DNA of 12,101 nt, taken from contig CAZKNH010000124.1 of NCBI GenBank assembly GCA_964553875.1, positions 1 to 12,101 on the forward strand, written 5' to 3'. Below are positions 5,909 through 12,101 of the stretch, in pieces; the stretch's first letter is position 1; each line of letters starts with the position of its first letter. A model generated the notes under the pieces. The model was not told the DNA's origin. It saw nothing but the letters and a program-made list of their open reading frames with translations, and searched no databases. The stretch is from ZC4RG20 sp964553875. GTDB lineage: Bacteria; Pseudomonadota; Gammaproteobacteria; Steroidobacterales; Rariloculaceae. The position numbers and the translations under genes were made by a program.

Positions 5909-7165
5909 ATGACTTCACGCGCATTCGGCGCCGCGTCGCGCGCGGCAACGTCCGTCACGCTCGCCGCCGCGCTCGCCGTCGCGGCGCCTGCCGTCGTCGC
6001 ACAGCCGTCCGACATCGGCGTCGCGCCGGTCGTGCTCGATGCGGAATCGTACCTGTTCGATACCGCCGAGCAGCACGGCATTCGGGTCGACGTCGTCGTT
6101 CGCGGCCTCGCCCATCCGTTCTCGCTCGCGTTCCTGCCGAACGGCGACGCGCTGATCAGCGAGCGCGGCGGCGCGCTCAGGCTCGTCCGAGGGGCGACCG
6201 GCGCGGAGGCCGGGCTCGTCGCCGAGCCCGTCGCCGGTGCGCCGCCTCCGTCGTCGGTCCGGGGCGCGGGCCTGCACGAGGTCGCCCTCCACCCGGACTT
6301 CGAGCGCAACCGTCTCGTCTACCTGACATACAACGAGGCTGCGCCGTCGCCCGCGGGGTCAGGTCCCGGCGGCCCCGCGCTCGTCACGTTGAAGATCCTC
6401 CGCGGCCGCTACGACGGCGAGCGCCTCGACGGACTCGAGGAGATCTATTCGGCCGGCGAGCGGGCCGGCGGCAGCGGATCGCGGCTCGCGTTCGCACCGG
6501 ACGGATCACTCTACGTGACGACTGGCGCGCCGTTCGGCGACGAGGCGCAGCAACTCGCGAGCCCCTACGGCAAGGTGCTGCGGCTCGACGAGAACGGGCG
6601 CCCGCACCCGGACAATCCGTTCGTCGGGCGGGCCGACGCGCGCCCCGAGGTCTATTCGCTGGGACATCGCGATCAGCTCGGCCTGACGGTGCATCCCGAG
6701 ACCGGCGCCGTGCTCGCGGCCGAGCACGGGCCGAACGGCGGCGACGAGGTCAACCTGATCCTGCCCGGGCGCAACTACGGCTGGCCGACGTACAGCTTCG
6801 GCCGCAACTACGACGGCACGCCGATCTCGTCGCTGCCGATCGTCGAAGGCATCGAGATGCCGCTCGTGCTGTGGGTGCCGTCGATCGCGCCGACCGGGCT
6901 CACGTTCTACAGCGGCCGCGGCATACCCGCGTGGTCCGGCAATCTGTTCGTCGGCAGCGCACGGCGCGGCGAGATCCCGCGCACCGGCGGGCTCGAGCGC
7001 GTCGTGCTGAACGAGCGGCTCGAGGAGCTTCGCAGGGAATCGCTGCTCACGGACCTTCGACAGCGCGTCCGCGACGTCCGCGAAGGTCCGGACGGCCTGC
7101 TGTACGTGATCACCGACGAGGATGACGGCGCTCTGCTGCGCATCGCCCCCGCCTCGATCGACTGA
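5909..7165 (+). CDS. Secreted PQQ-dependent sugar dehydrogenase-like beta-propeller, probably catalytically altered
   Basis: A 418-residue protein with a signal peptide (residues 1-31, cleavage near VVA-QP) and the six-bladed fold of soluble aldose sugar dehydrogenases (YliI/GSDH), usual length. Family blocks are RGLAHPFSLAFLPNGDALISERGG (first 20 or so residues from about 65), LHEVALHPDF at 122-131, GKVLRLDENG near 221, AEHGPNGGDEVN at 271-282, NYGWP at 289-293, IAPTGLTFYSG near 326, and VRDVREGPDGLLYVITDE-type end near 387-404. These enzymes oxidise sugars in the periplasm with PQQ and Ca2+. Aligned by eye to Acinetobacter soluble glucose dehydrogenase, the His144 position is G188, the Asp163 position is A207 and Asn229 is D255, while Arg228 is kept (R254). 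Standard catalysis is therefore doubtful. The ATG at 5909 is chosen for GGGGGAA just upstream, its signal peptide and the promoter position. Confidence 0.88.
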   Translation: MTSRAFGAASRAATSVTLAAALAVAAPAVVAQPSDIGVAPVVLDAESYLFDTAEQHGIRVDVVVRGLAHPFSLAFLPNGDALISERGGALRLVRGATGAEAGLVAEPVAGAPPPSSVRGAGLHEVALHPDFERNRLVYLTYNEAAPSPAGSGPGGPALVTLKILRGRYDGERLDGLEEIYSAGERAGGSGSRLAFAPDGSLYVTTGAPFGDEAQQLASPYGKVLRLDENGRPHPDNPFVGRADARPEVYSLGHRDQLGLTVHPETGAVLAAEHGPNGGDEVNLILPGRNYGWPTYSFGRNYDGTPISSLPIVEGIEMPLVLWVPSIAPTGLTFYSGRGIPAWSGNLFVGSARRGEIPRTGGLERVVLNERLEELRRESLLTDLRQRVRDVREGPDGLLYVITDEDDGALLRIAPASID

Positions 7166-7234
7166 AATCGGGGTCAGAGCCCTTCGAAAGTCGTGTCGGA
7201 CACCTTTTTCGGTGTCTGACACGATTTCTGCGCC
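7166..7234. repeat. Repeat-like hairpin between convergent genes, possible bidirectional terminator
   Basis: After the motif GGGGTCAGAGCCC (7170-7182), TCGTGTCGGACACC (7191-7204) pairs with GGTGTCTGACACGA (7211-7224) around a TTTTTC loop, with one G-T wobble. The stem extends to about 17 bp (7188-7204 with 7211-7227). It fills the gap between the PQQ-type gene and alkB, which converge. The stop-anchored position suggests termination in both directions, but T residues after the stem are few. The GGGGTCAGA and GTGTC(A/T)GACACC motifs resemble dispersed extragenic repeats of some proteobacteria; that identity is inferred. Confidence 0.6.
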
Positions 7235-7924
7235 CTACGCCGCGCGGCGCAGCGTCAGGTTGATGCGGTAAGACCCGGCGAACGGGTGCTCCGCCTCCGC
7301 GAGCGGCGCGACGCCGTGATAACGGAGACGCGCGGGCCCGCCCCAGACGACGACGTCGCCGTGCTCGACGCGGATACGCACCGGCGCGTCCTTGCGCGTG
7401 AGCCCGCCGAGCAGGAAAGTGGCCGGCACCCCGAGCGACACCGACACGATCGGCGCCGAGAAATCCCGCTCGTCCTTGTCCTGGTGGAGCGACAGCTTCG
7501 TGCCCGGCGCGTAACGATTAACGAGGCACGCATCCGGCTCGAAGCCGGGAAATCCGGCCTCGTCCGCGGCGCGCGCCGCGAGCGCAGCGATCACGTGCGG
7601 CATCGGCGGCCATCGACGGCCCGACTCGGGATCGACCGGCGAGTACCGATAGCCGCGGTGATCCGACACCCACCCGAGCGGCCCGCAATTCGTCATCTCG
7701 ACCGACATCCGCCGATTCCCCGGCGTCGTCATCCGCCTGAACGGCGCGACCGCGGCGATATCGGCGACCGCGCGGCCGATCTCGTCGGCATGCTCGAGCG
7801 CGAAGCCGCGCAGCACGACGGCACCGGGCGCGAGCGTCTCGACGCGCGCGCCCGCATCGCCGCCGGACGCGTCCGGCACGTGGCCCGTGAAATCGAGCTC
7901 GAGTGGCGCAGGACGCCGCATCAT
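7235..7924 (-). CDS. alkB: Alpha-ketoglutarate-dependent DNA/RNA dealkylase AlkB
   Basis: A 229-residue Fe(II)/2-oxoglutarate dioxygenase that removes methyl lesions such as 1-methyladenine and 3-methylcytosine by oxidative demethylation. The whole active site is visible and lies at a constant offset of 16 from E. coli AlkB: iron ligands H147, D149 (LSLHQDKDE) and H203 (RLRYHGVAPL), and 2-oxoglutarate-binding R220 and R226 in RINLTLR. The lesion-binding region MTNCGPLGWVSD and YRYSP at about 77-95 and NRYAPGTKLSLH near 136 also match. Two ATGs stand in tandem (7924 and 7921); the first is taken, with a GAGG 12 nt away. It follows the thiol oxidoreductase gene by 6 nt in the same orientation, so it is probably the second gene of a two-gene operon. 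No ada gene or LexA box is seen. Confidence 0.97.
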   Translation of the reverse strand: MMRRPAPLELDFTGHVPDASGGDAGARVETLAPGAVVLRGFALEHADEIGRAVADIAAVAPFRRMTTPGNRRMSVEMTNCGPLGWVSDHRGYRYSPVDPESGRRWPPMPHVIAALAARAADEAGFPGFEPDACLVNRYAPGTKLSLHQDKDERDFSAPIVSVSLGVPATFLLGGLTRKDAPVRIRVEHGDVVVWGGPARLRYHGVAPLAEAEHPFAGSYRINLTLRRAA

Positions 7925-7930
7925 CGCGCG

Positions 7931-8581
7931 TCAGGACCTCAGCGGTAACCCCGAAAGCCGATCGATCTCGTCACGGAGCCAGGCTGCGAAGGCCTGCGGC
8001 GACGACGCGAACCGGTGATGCGGCACCGTGAAGCGCTGCCCTGCGGCGTCGAGCACGAACGTCGGAAAGCCCCGCGCCCCGACGGCGCTCATCAGCCGGC
8101 GCGTCTCGGCGATGTGCTCGTCGACCGGTGCGTTCGCGGCCGCGGCCGCGAACGCATCGCGATCGAAGCCGAGACGCTCTGCGATGTCGCAGAGCACCTC
8201 GTGACGGACGACGTGCCGGCCGTCCTCGTAGTGCGCGTGCTGGATGCCGCAGACCATGTCGAACGCGCGGCCGGGCTCGAGCGCCTCCACGGCGAGCACC
8301 GCGGCGATCGCAGGCGGCGAATGCAGCACGAGCTCGGGGTCGAGCAGCAAGCCGTCGAGATACGCGGGGCCGTAAGGCTGGCCGCTCAGCGCGGCAACGC
8401 GCCCATCCGCCTCGCGGATGTAGCGGCGCATCTCGTCCGGCAGGCTCGTCGGCAGCGGCCAGAGCCCTCCGGCGTGCAAGCGCACTTCGAGCCCGTCAAC
8501 GCCGCGTGCGGCCCGCACGAGCGGCTCCGCCCCGTAGCACCAGCCGCAGAGCGGATCGTAGAGGTAATGCAGCACCGCCAT
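7931..8581 (-). CDS. DsbA-family thiol oxidoreductase (COG3531-type, CGWC)
   Basis: A 216-residue thioredoxin-fold protein without a signal peptide, hence probably cytoplasmic. The N-terminal strand MAVLHYLYDPLCGWCYG gives the active-site C12-G-W-C15, the helical insertion spans about 60-160, and the cis-proline loop is RGFPTF with P173. The CGWCYG motif and overall pattern fit the predicted disulfide isomerases of COG3531, related to FrnE, which exchange thiols and disulfides; partners are unknown. The ATG at 8581 is chosen for GAGG (8590-8593) 8 nt upstream and because the family begins just before the CxxC. The frame is open further to 8929, but that part overlaps the oppositely transcribed sigma factor and lacks family similarity. 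It is the first gene of an operon with alkB. Confidence 0.9.
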   Translation of the reverse strand: MAVLHYLYDPLCGWCYGAEPLVRAARGVDGLEVRLHAGGLWPLPTSLPDEMRRYIREADGRVAALSGQPYGPAYLDGLLLDPELVLHSPPAIAAVLAVEALEPGRAFDMVCGIQHAHYEDGRHVVRHEVLCDIAERLGFDRDAFAAAAANAPVDEHIAETRRLMSAVGARGFPTFVLDAAGQRFTVPHHRFASSPQAFAAWLRDEIDRLSGLPLRS

Positions 8582-8615
8582 TCGTTCGACCTCGCAACGC
8601 GCCTCCCCAAGGCGG

Positions 8616-8621
8616 ATTATA
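8616..8621 (-). promoter_or_regulatory. Candidate -10 element for the thiol oxidoreductase-alkB operon
   Basis: TATAAT on the minus strand lies in the 84-bp gap between divergent genes, about 35 nt before the oxidoreductase ATG. No good -35 hexamer is seen at 16-18 bp, so an activator or an alternative sigma factor may be needed. Confidence 0.35.
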
Positions 8622-8665
8622 GGCGTGCGACCCTTTGCCCCGCGCGCGCATCTATAGGCTCGACG

Positions 8666-9241
8666 ATGAGCGGCCGATTCCCGACAGCCGAACCCGAGTG
8701 GCTCGAGCGCGCCCGGCGCGGCGACATGCATGCGCACGCGCGGCTCTACGAGACCTTCGCGCCGATGGTCTACACGCTCGCTTACCGGATGCTCGCGTCC
8801 AAGACCCACGCCGAGGACGTGCTGCAGGAGACGTTCGTCGAGGTGATCCGGAAGCTCCACACGTGGCGCGGCGACGGCGAGTTCGGCGTCTGGGTGAGAC
8901 GGATCGCAGTGAACAAGTGCCTGATGCACTTGCGCTCGTGCTGGGAGTCGCGACAGGTGCCGCTCGACGCCGAGCCGCGCGCGCCGGCCGGCAGCGATGC
9001 CGCGGACGGCGTGCTGCTCGAGCGCGCGCTCGCCGCGTTACCGCCGACCGCGCGCGCCGTCGTGCTGCTCCACGACGTCGAGGGCTACACGCACCAGGAG
9101 ATCGGCCGGCTGATGGGACGCACGGCGAGCTTTTCGAAGTCACAGCTCGCCCGCGCGCACGACCGGCTGCGAGAGCTGTTGAACGACGACGTGACGAGAA
9201 CCGAAGTCGAGCTATGCGAGCCCGTACTGAAGACCTGCTGA
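8666..9241 (+). CDS. ECF RNA polymerase sigma factor (RpoE-like)
   Basis: A 191-residue group 4 sigma factor of usual length. Residues 23-91 are region 2 (LYETFAPMVYTLAYRML, AEDVLQETFVEVIRKL, GEFGVWVRRIAVNKCL), where DVLQETF is the core-binding helix. About 118-172 are region 4, with LPPTARAVVLLHDVEGYTHQEI and the recognition helix RTASFSKSQLARAHDRLREL. The ATG at 8666 begins just before the family similarity; the ribosome site is weak (TAGG 7 nt upstream). The next gene, a membrane anti-sigma factor, overlaps it by 28 nt, and a secreted PDZ protein follows. This suggests a sigma factor held inactive at the inner membrane until an envelope signal arrives. No clear autoregulatory promoter was identified in the 84 bp upstream. 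Confidence 0.94.
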   Translation: MSGRFPTAEPEWLERARRGDMHAHARLYETFAPMVYTLAYRMLASKTHAEDVLQETFVEVIRKLHTWRGDGEFGVWVRRIAVNKCLMHLRSCWESRQVPLDAEPRAPAGSDAADGVLLERALAALPPTARAVVLLHDVEGYTHQEIGRLMGRTASFSKSQLARAHDRLRELLNDDVTRTEVELCEPVLKTC

Positions 9242-9897
9242 CCCTGCGCGACGGCGGGCCGATCGACGCCGCGCTGCGCGAACGCCTCGCCGCCGACCCC
9301 GAAGTCACGCGCGAGATCGCGCGGCTCGACCGCGTCGCGGAAGACTTGCGACGCTTGCCCATGCTCGAGCCGCCGCCCGGCGTCTGGGAAAGGATCGCTC
9401 AGGAGGTCTCAGCACGGCAGCGGGCAACGCGGACCGGCTTGCACTACCGGCTCGCCGCGGCCGCGGCGGTGATCGTCGCGGTCGCAGTGCTCGGCTTCGT
9501 CGCGCCGTGGCGCGCGAGCGATCGAATCGAAACGGCCGCGACACCGGCCGACGCCGCGCGCGATACGTCACCGCTCGCGCGCATCGCCGAGCCCGATCGC
9601 GGCGCGGACAACGTCGACCCGCGCGAGCGCTACGCGCGGCTCGTCGCCGAGTCCGCGCGTCTCGAGCTGATGCTGGCCGAGCTCGACGACATGCCGCGGC
9701 TGATGAACGCAGGCACCGCACGCACGATCGCCGACCTCGAGGATTACATCGGTTTCGTCGACGAGCAGCTCAACTTCGCCGAGGCGCGCGGCGTCGACCT
9801 GCGCTACCGCGAGGCGCTATGGCGCGAGCGCATCGACGTGATGAATGCGCTTCTGCACGTGCGCTACGCGCAGCAGGCGCAGCGGATCACCTATTGA
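9214..9897 (+). CDS. Single-pass membrane anti-sigma factor (putative)
   Basis: A 227-residue protein with a cytoplasmic N-terminal part (1-76, with VWERIAQEV near 58), one transmembrane helix at about 79-98 (an Ala/Val run ending GFVAPW), and a charged, mostly helical periplasmic part (100-227). Position directly after an ECF sigma gene, start inside that gene (28-nt overlap) and topology identify it as the cognate anti-sigma factor. It has no HxxxCxxC zinc motif, so it is not of the ZAS class. The periplasmic part (LMLAELDDMPRLMN, then DYIGFVDEQLNFAEA) resembles no family I can name and may contact the downstream PDZ protein. Translation is probably coupled to the sigma factor, since no strong ribosome site precedes the ATG. 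Confidence 0.82.
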   Translation: MRARTEDLLTLRDGGPIDAALRERLAADPEVTREIARLDRVAEDLRRLPMLEPPPGVWERIAQEVSARQRATRTGLHYRLAAAAAVIVAVAVLGFVAPWRASDRIETAATPADAARDTSPLARIAEPDRGADNVDPRERYARLVAESARLELMLAELDDMPRLMNAGTARTIADLEDYIGFVDEQLNFAEARGVDLRYREALWRERIDVMNALLHVRYAQQAQRITY

Positions 9898-9911
9898 TGC
9901 TCTCTTGCGAT

Positions 9912-9916
9912 GGAGG
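9912..9916 (+). promoter_or_regulatory. Ribosome binding site for the PDZ protein
   Basis: GGAGG stands 9 nt before the ATG at 9926 and 6 nt before an adjacent in-frame GTG (9923), so either could start. It excludes earlier starts in the frame, which would run into the anti-sigma gene. Confidence 0.7.
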
Positions 9917-9925
9917 ACTGACGTG

Positions 9926-11038
9926 ATGAGACATCTTCGTGACCGAGCGCGCTGCATCTCGTGGGTCTCGGCCGCCGGCATTCTCGCTGCGAGCTTGCCG
10001 GCGCTCGCTCAGCAGCCGGAGGAGCTGCCGCCTCTTCCGCCGCTTCCGCCTGCCCCGACGCTCCCGCCGGCGAACGGCGCGAGTAGCGAGCTCGAGGAGG
10101 CGGAGCGCGCGCTCGAGGAGGCGCAGCGCAACCTCGAGGCCGCCGTCGAGGAAGCGGCGCGCGAGCGCGAACGCGCGGCTTCGCGCGGTTACGTGATCCG
10201 TTCCGCAGGCGAGCGCGAGAGACAGGGAGCGCTCGACGAGTCGCGCGGCGAGCTCGAACGCGCGCGGCGCGAGCTCGACGCCGCGCGGCGCAGGCTCGAG
10301 GAGGCTGCGCGCGACGTCGCACGGCTCTCCGCGCGGGCGGTCGCGCCGATCGTCGAAGACTTCCAGGTGCAGTGGCTCGGCGCCGATCAGCGCGCGATGC
10401 TCGGCGTCGTCGTCGAGGACGACCGCCGCGGGGCGCGCGTCACGGCCGTGAGCCCGGGCGGTCCTGCCGACGAGGCGGGCGTGGAGATCGGCGACGTCAT
10501 CGTCTCGATCGACGGTCGCGCGCTCGACGCGAACGGCCGCGGCGCCTCGCGGATCCTGATCGACCACCTCCGCGACGTCGAGCCCGGCGAGACCGTCTCG
10601 CTCGAGGTCGTGAGACGCGGCGAGACCCGCTCGATCGACGTCGAGACCAGTGATCGCCGCGGACGCCTGTTCGCGTTCGAGGCACCGCGCGTGCAGGTCT
10701 TCACGAGGCTGCTGCGGCCGGGCTCGGACCGCTGGTCGTCGATGGAGCTCGTGCCGCTGACGCCGACGCTCGGCGCTTACTTCGGAACCGAGCGCGGGCT
10801 CCTCGTCGTGCGCGCACCGGACGACGCGTCACTGAAGCTCGAGGACGGCGACGTCATCCTCGACATCAACGGACGCGCGCCGAACTCGCCGGAGCACGCG
10901 ATGAAGATCCTCGGCTCGTTCGAGGAAGGCGAGACGATCGAGCTCAACATCATGCGGCACGGGCAGCCGATGACGCTCGAGATCCCGGTTTCCGAAAGCG
11001 AGCCGGAAGCGTCGCGCTCGAACGGCGGGGCTGCGTGA
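9926..11038 (+). CDS. Secreted double-PDZ protein with proline-rich and coiled-coil segments
   Basis: A 370-residue exported protein. Residues 1-28 are a signal peptide (cleavage ALA-QQ); 31-49 are a Pro-rich linker (LPPLPPLPPAPTLPP); 54-82 and 107-135 are heptad blocks with Leu/Val at 56, 63, 70 and at 110, 117, 124, 131, predicting coiled coil. Two PDZ domains follow: about 155-240 (MLGVVVEDDRRGARVTAVSPGG start, AGVEIGDVIVSIDG) and 278-355 (YFGTERGLLVV, LKLEDGDVILDING). No protease domain is present, unlike DegS/HtrA, so it probably binds exposed C-termini or partners instead of cutting. It lies 28 nt after the anti-sigma gene with its own GGAGG, the third gene of the sigma operon. A role as envelope-stress sensor or adaptor is inferred from context. 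An alternative is a structural periplasmic scaffold. Confidence 0.88.
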   Translation: MRHLRDRARCISWVSAAGILAASLPALAQQPEELPPLPPLPPAPTLPPANGASSELEEAERALEEAQRNLEAAVEEAARERERAASRGYVIRSAGERERQGALDESRGELERARRELDAARRRLEEAARDVARLSARAVAPIVEDFQVQWLGADQRAMLGVVVEDDRRGARVTAVSPGGPADEAGVEIGDVIVSIDGRALDANGRGASRILIDHLRDVEPGETVSLEVVRRGETRSIDVETSDRRGRLFAFEAPRVQVFTRLLRPGSDRWSSMELVPLTPTLGAYFGTERGLLVVRAPDDASLKLEDGDVILDINGRAPNSPEHAMKILGSFEEGETIELNIMRHGQPMTLEIPVSESEPEASRSNGGAA

Positions 11039-11066
11039 GCCGAGGCCCGCGGACGCGCGCCTCGGC
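11039..11066. terminator. Candidate bidirectional terminator hairpin between convergent genes
   Basis: GCCGAGGC (11039-11046) pairs perfectly with GCCTCGGC (11059-11066) around a 12-nt GC loop. It occupies nearly all of the 33 nt between the PDZ and GH130 stop codons. There is no T-tract on either strand, so termination efficiency is uncertain. Confidence 0.4.
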
Positions 11067-11071
11067 GCGCG

Positions 11072-12088
11072 TCACTCGGGCGACGGCGAGTCGTGCGTCT
11101 TCAGCCAGTACAGCAGATCGTCGAGACTCGCGGTCGCCAGCCCGACGGACGTGTCGGCGCAGCCGTAGTACATGCGGATCTCGCCGTCGACGAGCGTCCA
11201 CCCGCACGGGAACACGACGTCCGACACGTCGCCCGCGCGCTCGTAGCTCTCGCGCGGTGCGAACACCCATTCGTTCGAGCGCCTGATCACGCGCCGCGGA
11301 TCCTCGAGATCGAGGAGCGCGACGCCGAGCCGATAGAGGCAGCCCGCGGCCGTGCTGCGCACGCCGTGATAGAGGATCAGCCACCCTTCGTCGGTCTTGA
11401 GCGGCGGCGGCGACAGGCCGATCTTGTTCGCGTCCCACCATCCGCCTTGGCGCGCGCGGAGCAGGATCTCGTGATCGCCCCAGTGCTTCAGATCGGGCGA
11501 GAACGAAATCCAGATGTGCGCGCCGAGCGATAGCGCACCCGCCGGCACCGGCCGATGGATCAACGCCCAGCGTCCCTGGATGCGCTCGGGGAAGAGCGCC
11601 GCGTCCTTGTCCTCGGGCGTCATCACGGGGCCGAGCCGCTCGAAATTCACGAAATCGGACGTCGCCGCGAGCGACACGAGCGGCCCGCCGCGCGAGAACG
11701 CGGTGTACGCGATGACCCAGCGGTTCTGCTCCTCGAGATACGTGATCCGCGGGTCCTCGATGCCCCAGATCTCTTCCGGGTGCGTTTCGGGCGACGGCTC
11801 GAGGGTCGGCGTCGGGTCGATCCGCCACCCGGTGATGCCGTCGGCGCTTCGTGCCGCCGTGAAGTGCGAGAACCCGCGCCGGTCCTCGACGCGCAGCAGC
11901 AGGACCGTCTCGCCGTTCACGATCGCGGCCGCCGGATTGAAAACGCTGTTCGCGCGGTATTCGAGATCGTCGACCGTCAGGATCGGATTGCTCGGATGCC
12001 GCTTGAAAATCTCCGGAGTCGTGCGCGCGATCATCCGGCTCGAGACGGCCGGCCGCGATCCATCCTTGAATGCTTTCGGTTCCGTCAT
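11072..12088 (-). CDS. Glycoside hydrolase family 130 protein (beta-mannoside phosphorylase or mannosidase)
   Basis: A 338-residue five-bladed beta-propeller enzyme of GH130, usual length and complete. Conserved blocks are RHPSNPILT (30-38), NSVFNPAAA (47-55), LLLRVEDRRGFSH (63-75), WGIEDPRIT (108-116) with D112 the likely proton donor, KDAALFPERI (161-170), WALIHRP (174-180), WWDANKIG (217-224), LILYHGV (237-243), YRLGVALLDLEDP (252-264), DVVFPCG (290-296) and YYGCADTSVGLATA (307-320). The family cleaves beta-mannosidic linkages with phosphate, releasing mannose 1-phosphate, or in some members with water. The basic residues near HRP and YHG favour a phosphorylase, but this is not decided. 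There is no signal peptide, so it acts in the cytoplasm. The start has GAGG (12097-12100) 8 nt upstream. Upstream neighbours lie outside the window. Confidence 0.93.
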   Translation of the reverse strand: MTEPKAFKDGSRPAVSSRMIARTTPEIFKRHPSNPILTVDDLEYRANSVFNPAAAIVNGETVLLLRVEDRRGFSHFTAARSADGITGWRIDPTPTLEPSPETHPEEIWGIEDPRITYLEEQNRWVIAYTAFSRGGPLVSLAATSDFVNFERLGPVMTPEDKDAALFPERIQGRWALIHRPVPAGALSLGAHIWISFSPDLKHWGDHEILLRARQGGWWDANKIGLSPPPLKTDEGWLILYHGVRSTAAGCLYRLGVALLDLEDPRRVIRRSNEWVFAPRESYERAGDVSDVVFPCGWTLVDGEIRMYYGCADTSVGLATASLDDLLYWLKTHDSPSPE

Positions 12089-12101
12089 ACGTCTCGCCTC
12101 G

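Noticed and set aside
5610..5948. A 112-codon minus-strand frame and a 223-codon one (5638-6309) in the intergenic region
   Set aside because: They cross the start of the PQQ-type gene in antisense and show no domain. The text resembles a translated non-coding repeat, which I could not verify.
8653..8658. TATAGG as a -10 element giving a nearly leaderless sigma mRNA
   Set aside because: There is no -35-like hexamer at suitable spacing and no ECF-type -35 motif; the evidence is too weak.
8582..8929. N-terminal extension of the thiol oxidoreductase by 116 codons
   Set aside because: It overlaps the start of the divergent sigma gene, lacks similarity, and the CGWC motif normally sits near the N-terminus.
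1..12101. CRISPR arrays, tRNA or rRNA genes, insertion sequences, att sites, phage genes
   Set aside because: No regularly spaced repeats, cloverleaf or rRNA sequence, transposase or integrase was seen on either strand.

Overview
The window is a high-GC (well above 60% by eye), gene-dense chromosomal segment of a free-living Gram-negative bacterium, most likely a pseudomonadotan. The reasons are a sigma54/NtrC-type control region, Sec signal peptides, a periplasmic PDZ protein, an ECF sigma/membrane anti-sigma pair, a PQQ-type sugar dehydrogenase fold and a dispersed-repeat-like hairpin. A gammaproteobacterial lineage is plausible, but no marker here fixes it. There is no phage, insertion sequence, CRISPR array, tRNA or rRNA.

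Layout. (1) Positions 1-711, minus: the N-terminal 237 residues of an exported imidazolonepropionase-like amidohydrolase that runs off the left edge. (2) Positions 712-972: a divergent control region holding two NtrC-like enhancer sites, an IHF-like site and a -24/-12 promoter. It drives amtB (973-2301, plus), which ends at a strong intrinsic terminator. (3) Positions 2486-5613, minus: a tightly packed three-gene operon, transcribed in the order YhbW-like flavin monooxygenase, aldo/keto reductase, ECF42-type sigma factor with a C-terminal TPR-like extension. (4) Positions 5614-5908: an intergenic stretch with two tandem hairpin repeats and a candidate sigma70 promoter. (5) Positions 5909-7165, plus: a secreted PQQ sugar dehydrogenase-like beta-propeller that appears to have lost the catalytic His/Asp pair. 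(6) Positions 7166-7234: a repeat-like hairpin between convergent genes. (7) Positions 7235-8581, minus: a COG3531-type CxxC thiol oxidoreductase followed by alkB. (8) Positions 8666-11038, plus: a second sigma operon of ECF sigma factor, single-pass anti-sigma factor and secreted double-PDZ coiled-coil protein. (9) Positions 11072-12088, minus: a GH130 mannoside phosphorylase/mannosidase, convergent with the PDZ gene and close to the right edge.

How it works together. The segment is a set of separate small transcription units, not one pathway. Ammonium uptake appears to be under nitrogen control. Two sigma factor systems of different type lie about 5 kb apart: an ECF42 with a built-in C-terminal domain, and a classical sigma/anti-sigma pair with an envelope PDZ partner. 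Redox and repair functions (AlkB, CxxC oxidoreductase, aldo/keto reductase, flavin monooxygenase) lie between them. The points most worth following are the complete NtrC-IHF-sigma54 array in front of an amtB that has no glnK beside it, the degenerate active site of the PQQ protein, the ECF42 operon without its usual DGPF/YCII partner, and the sigma/anti-sigma/double-PDZ triad.
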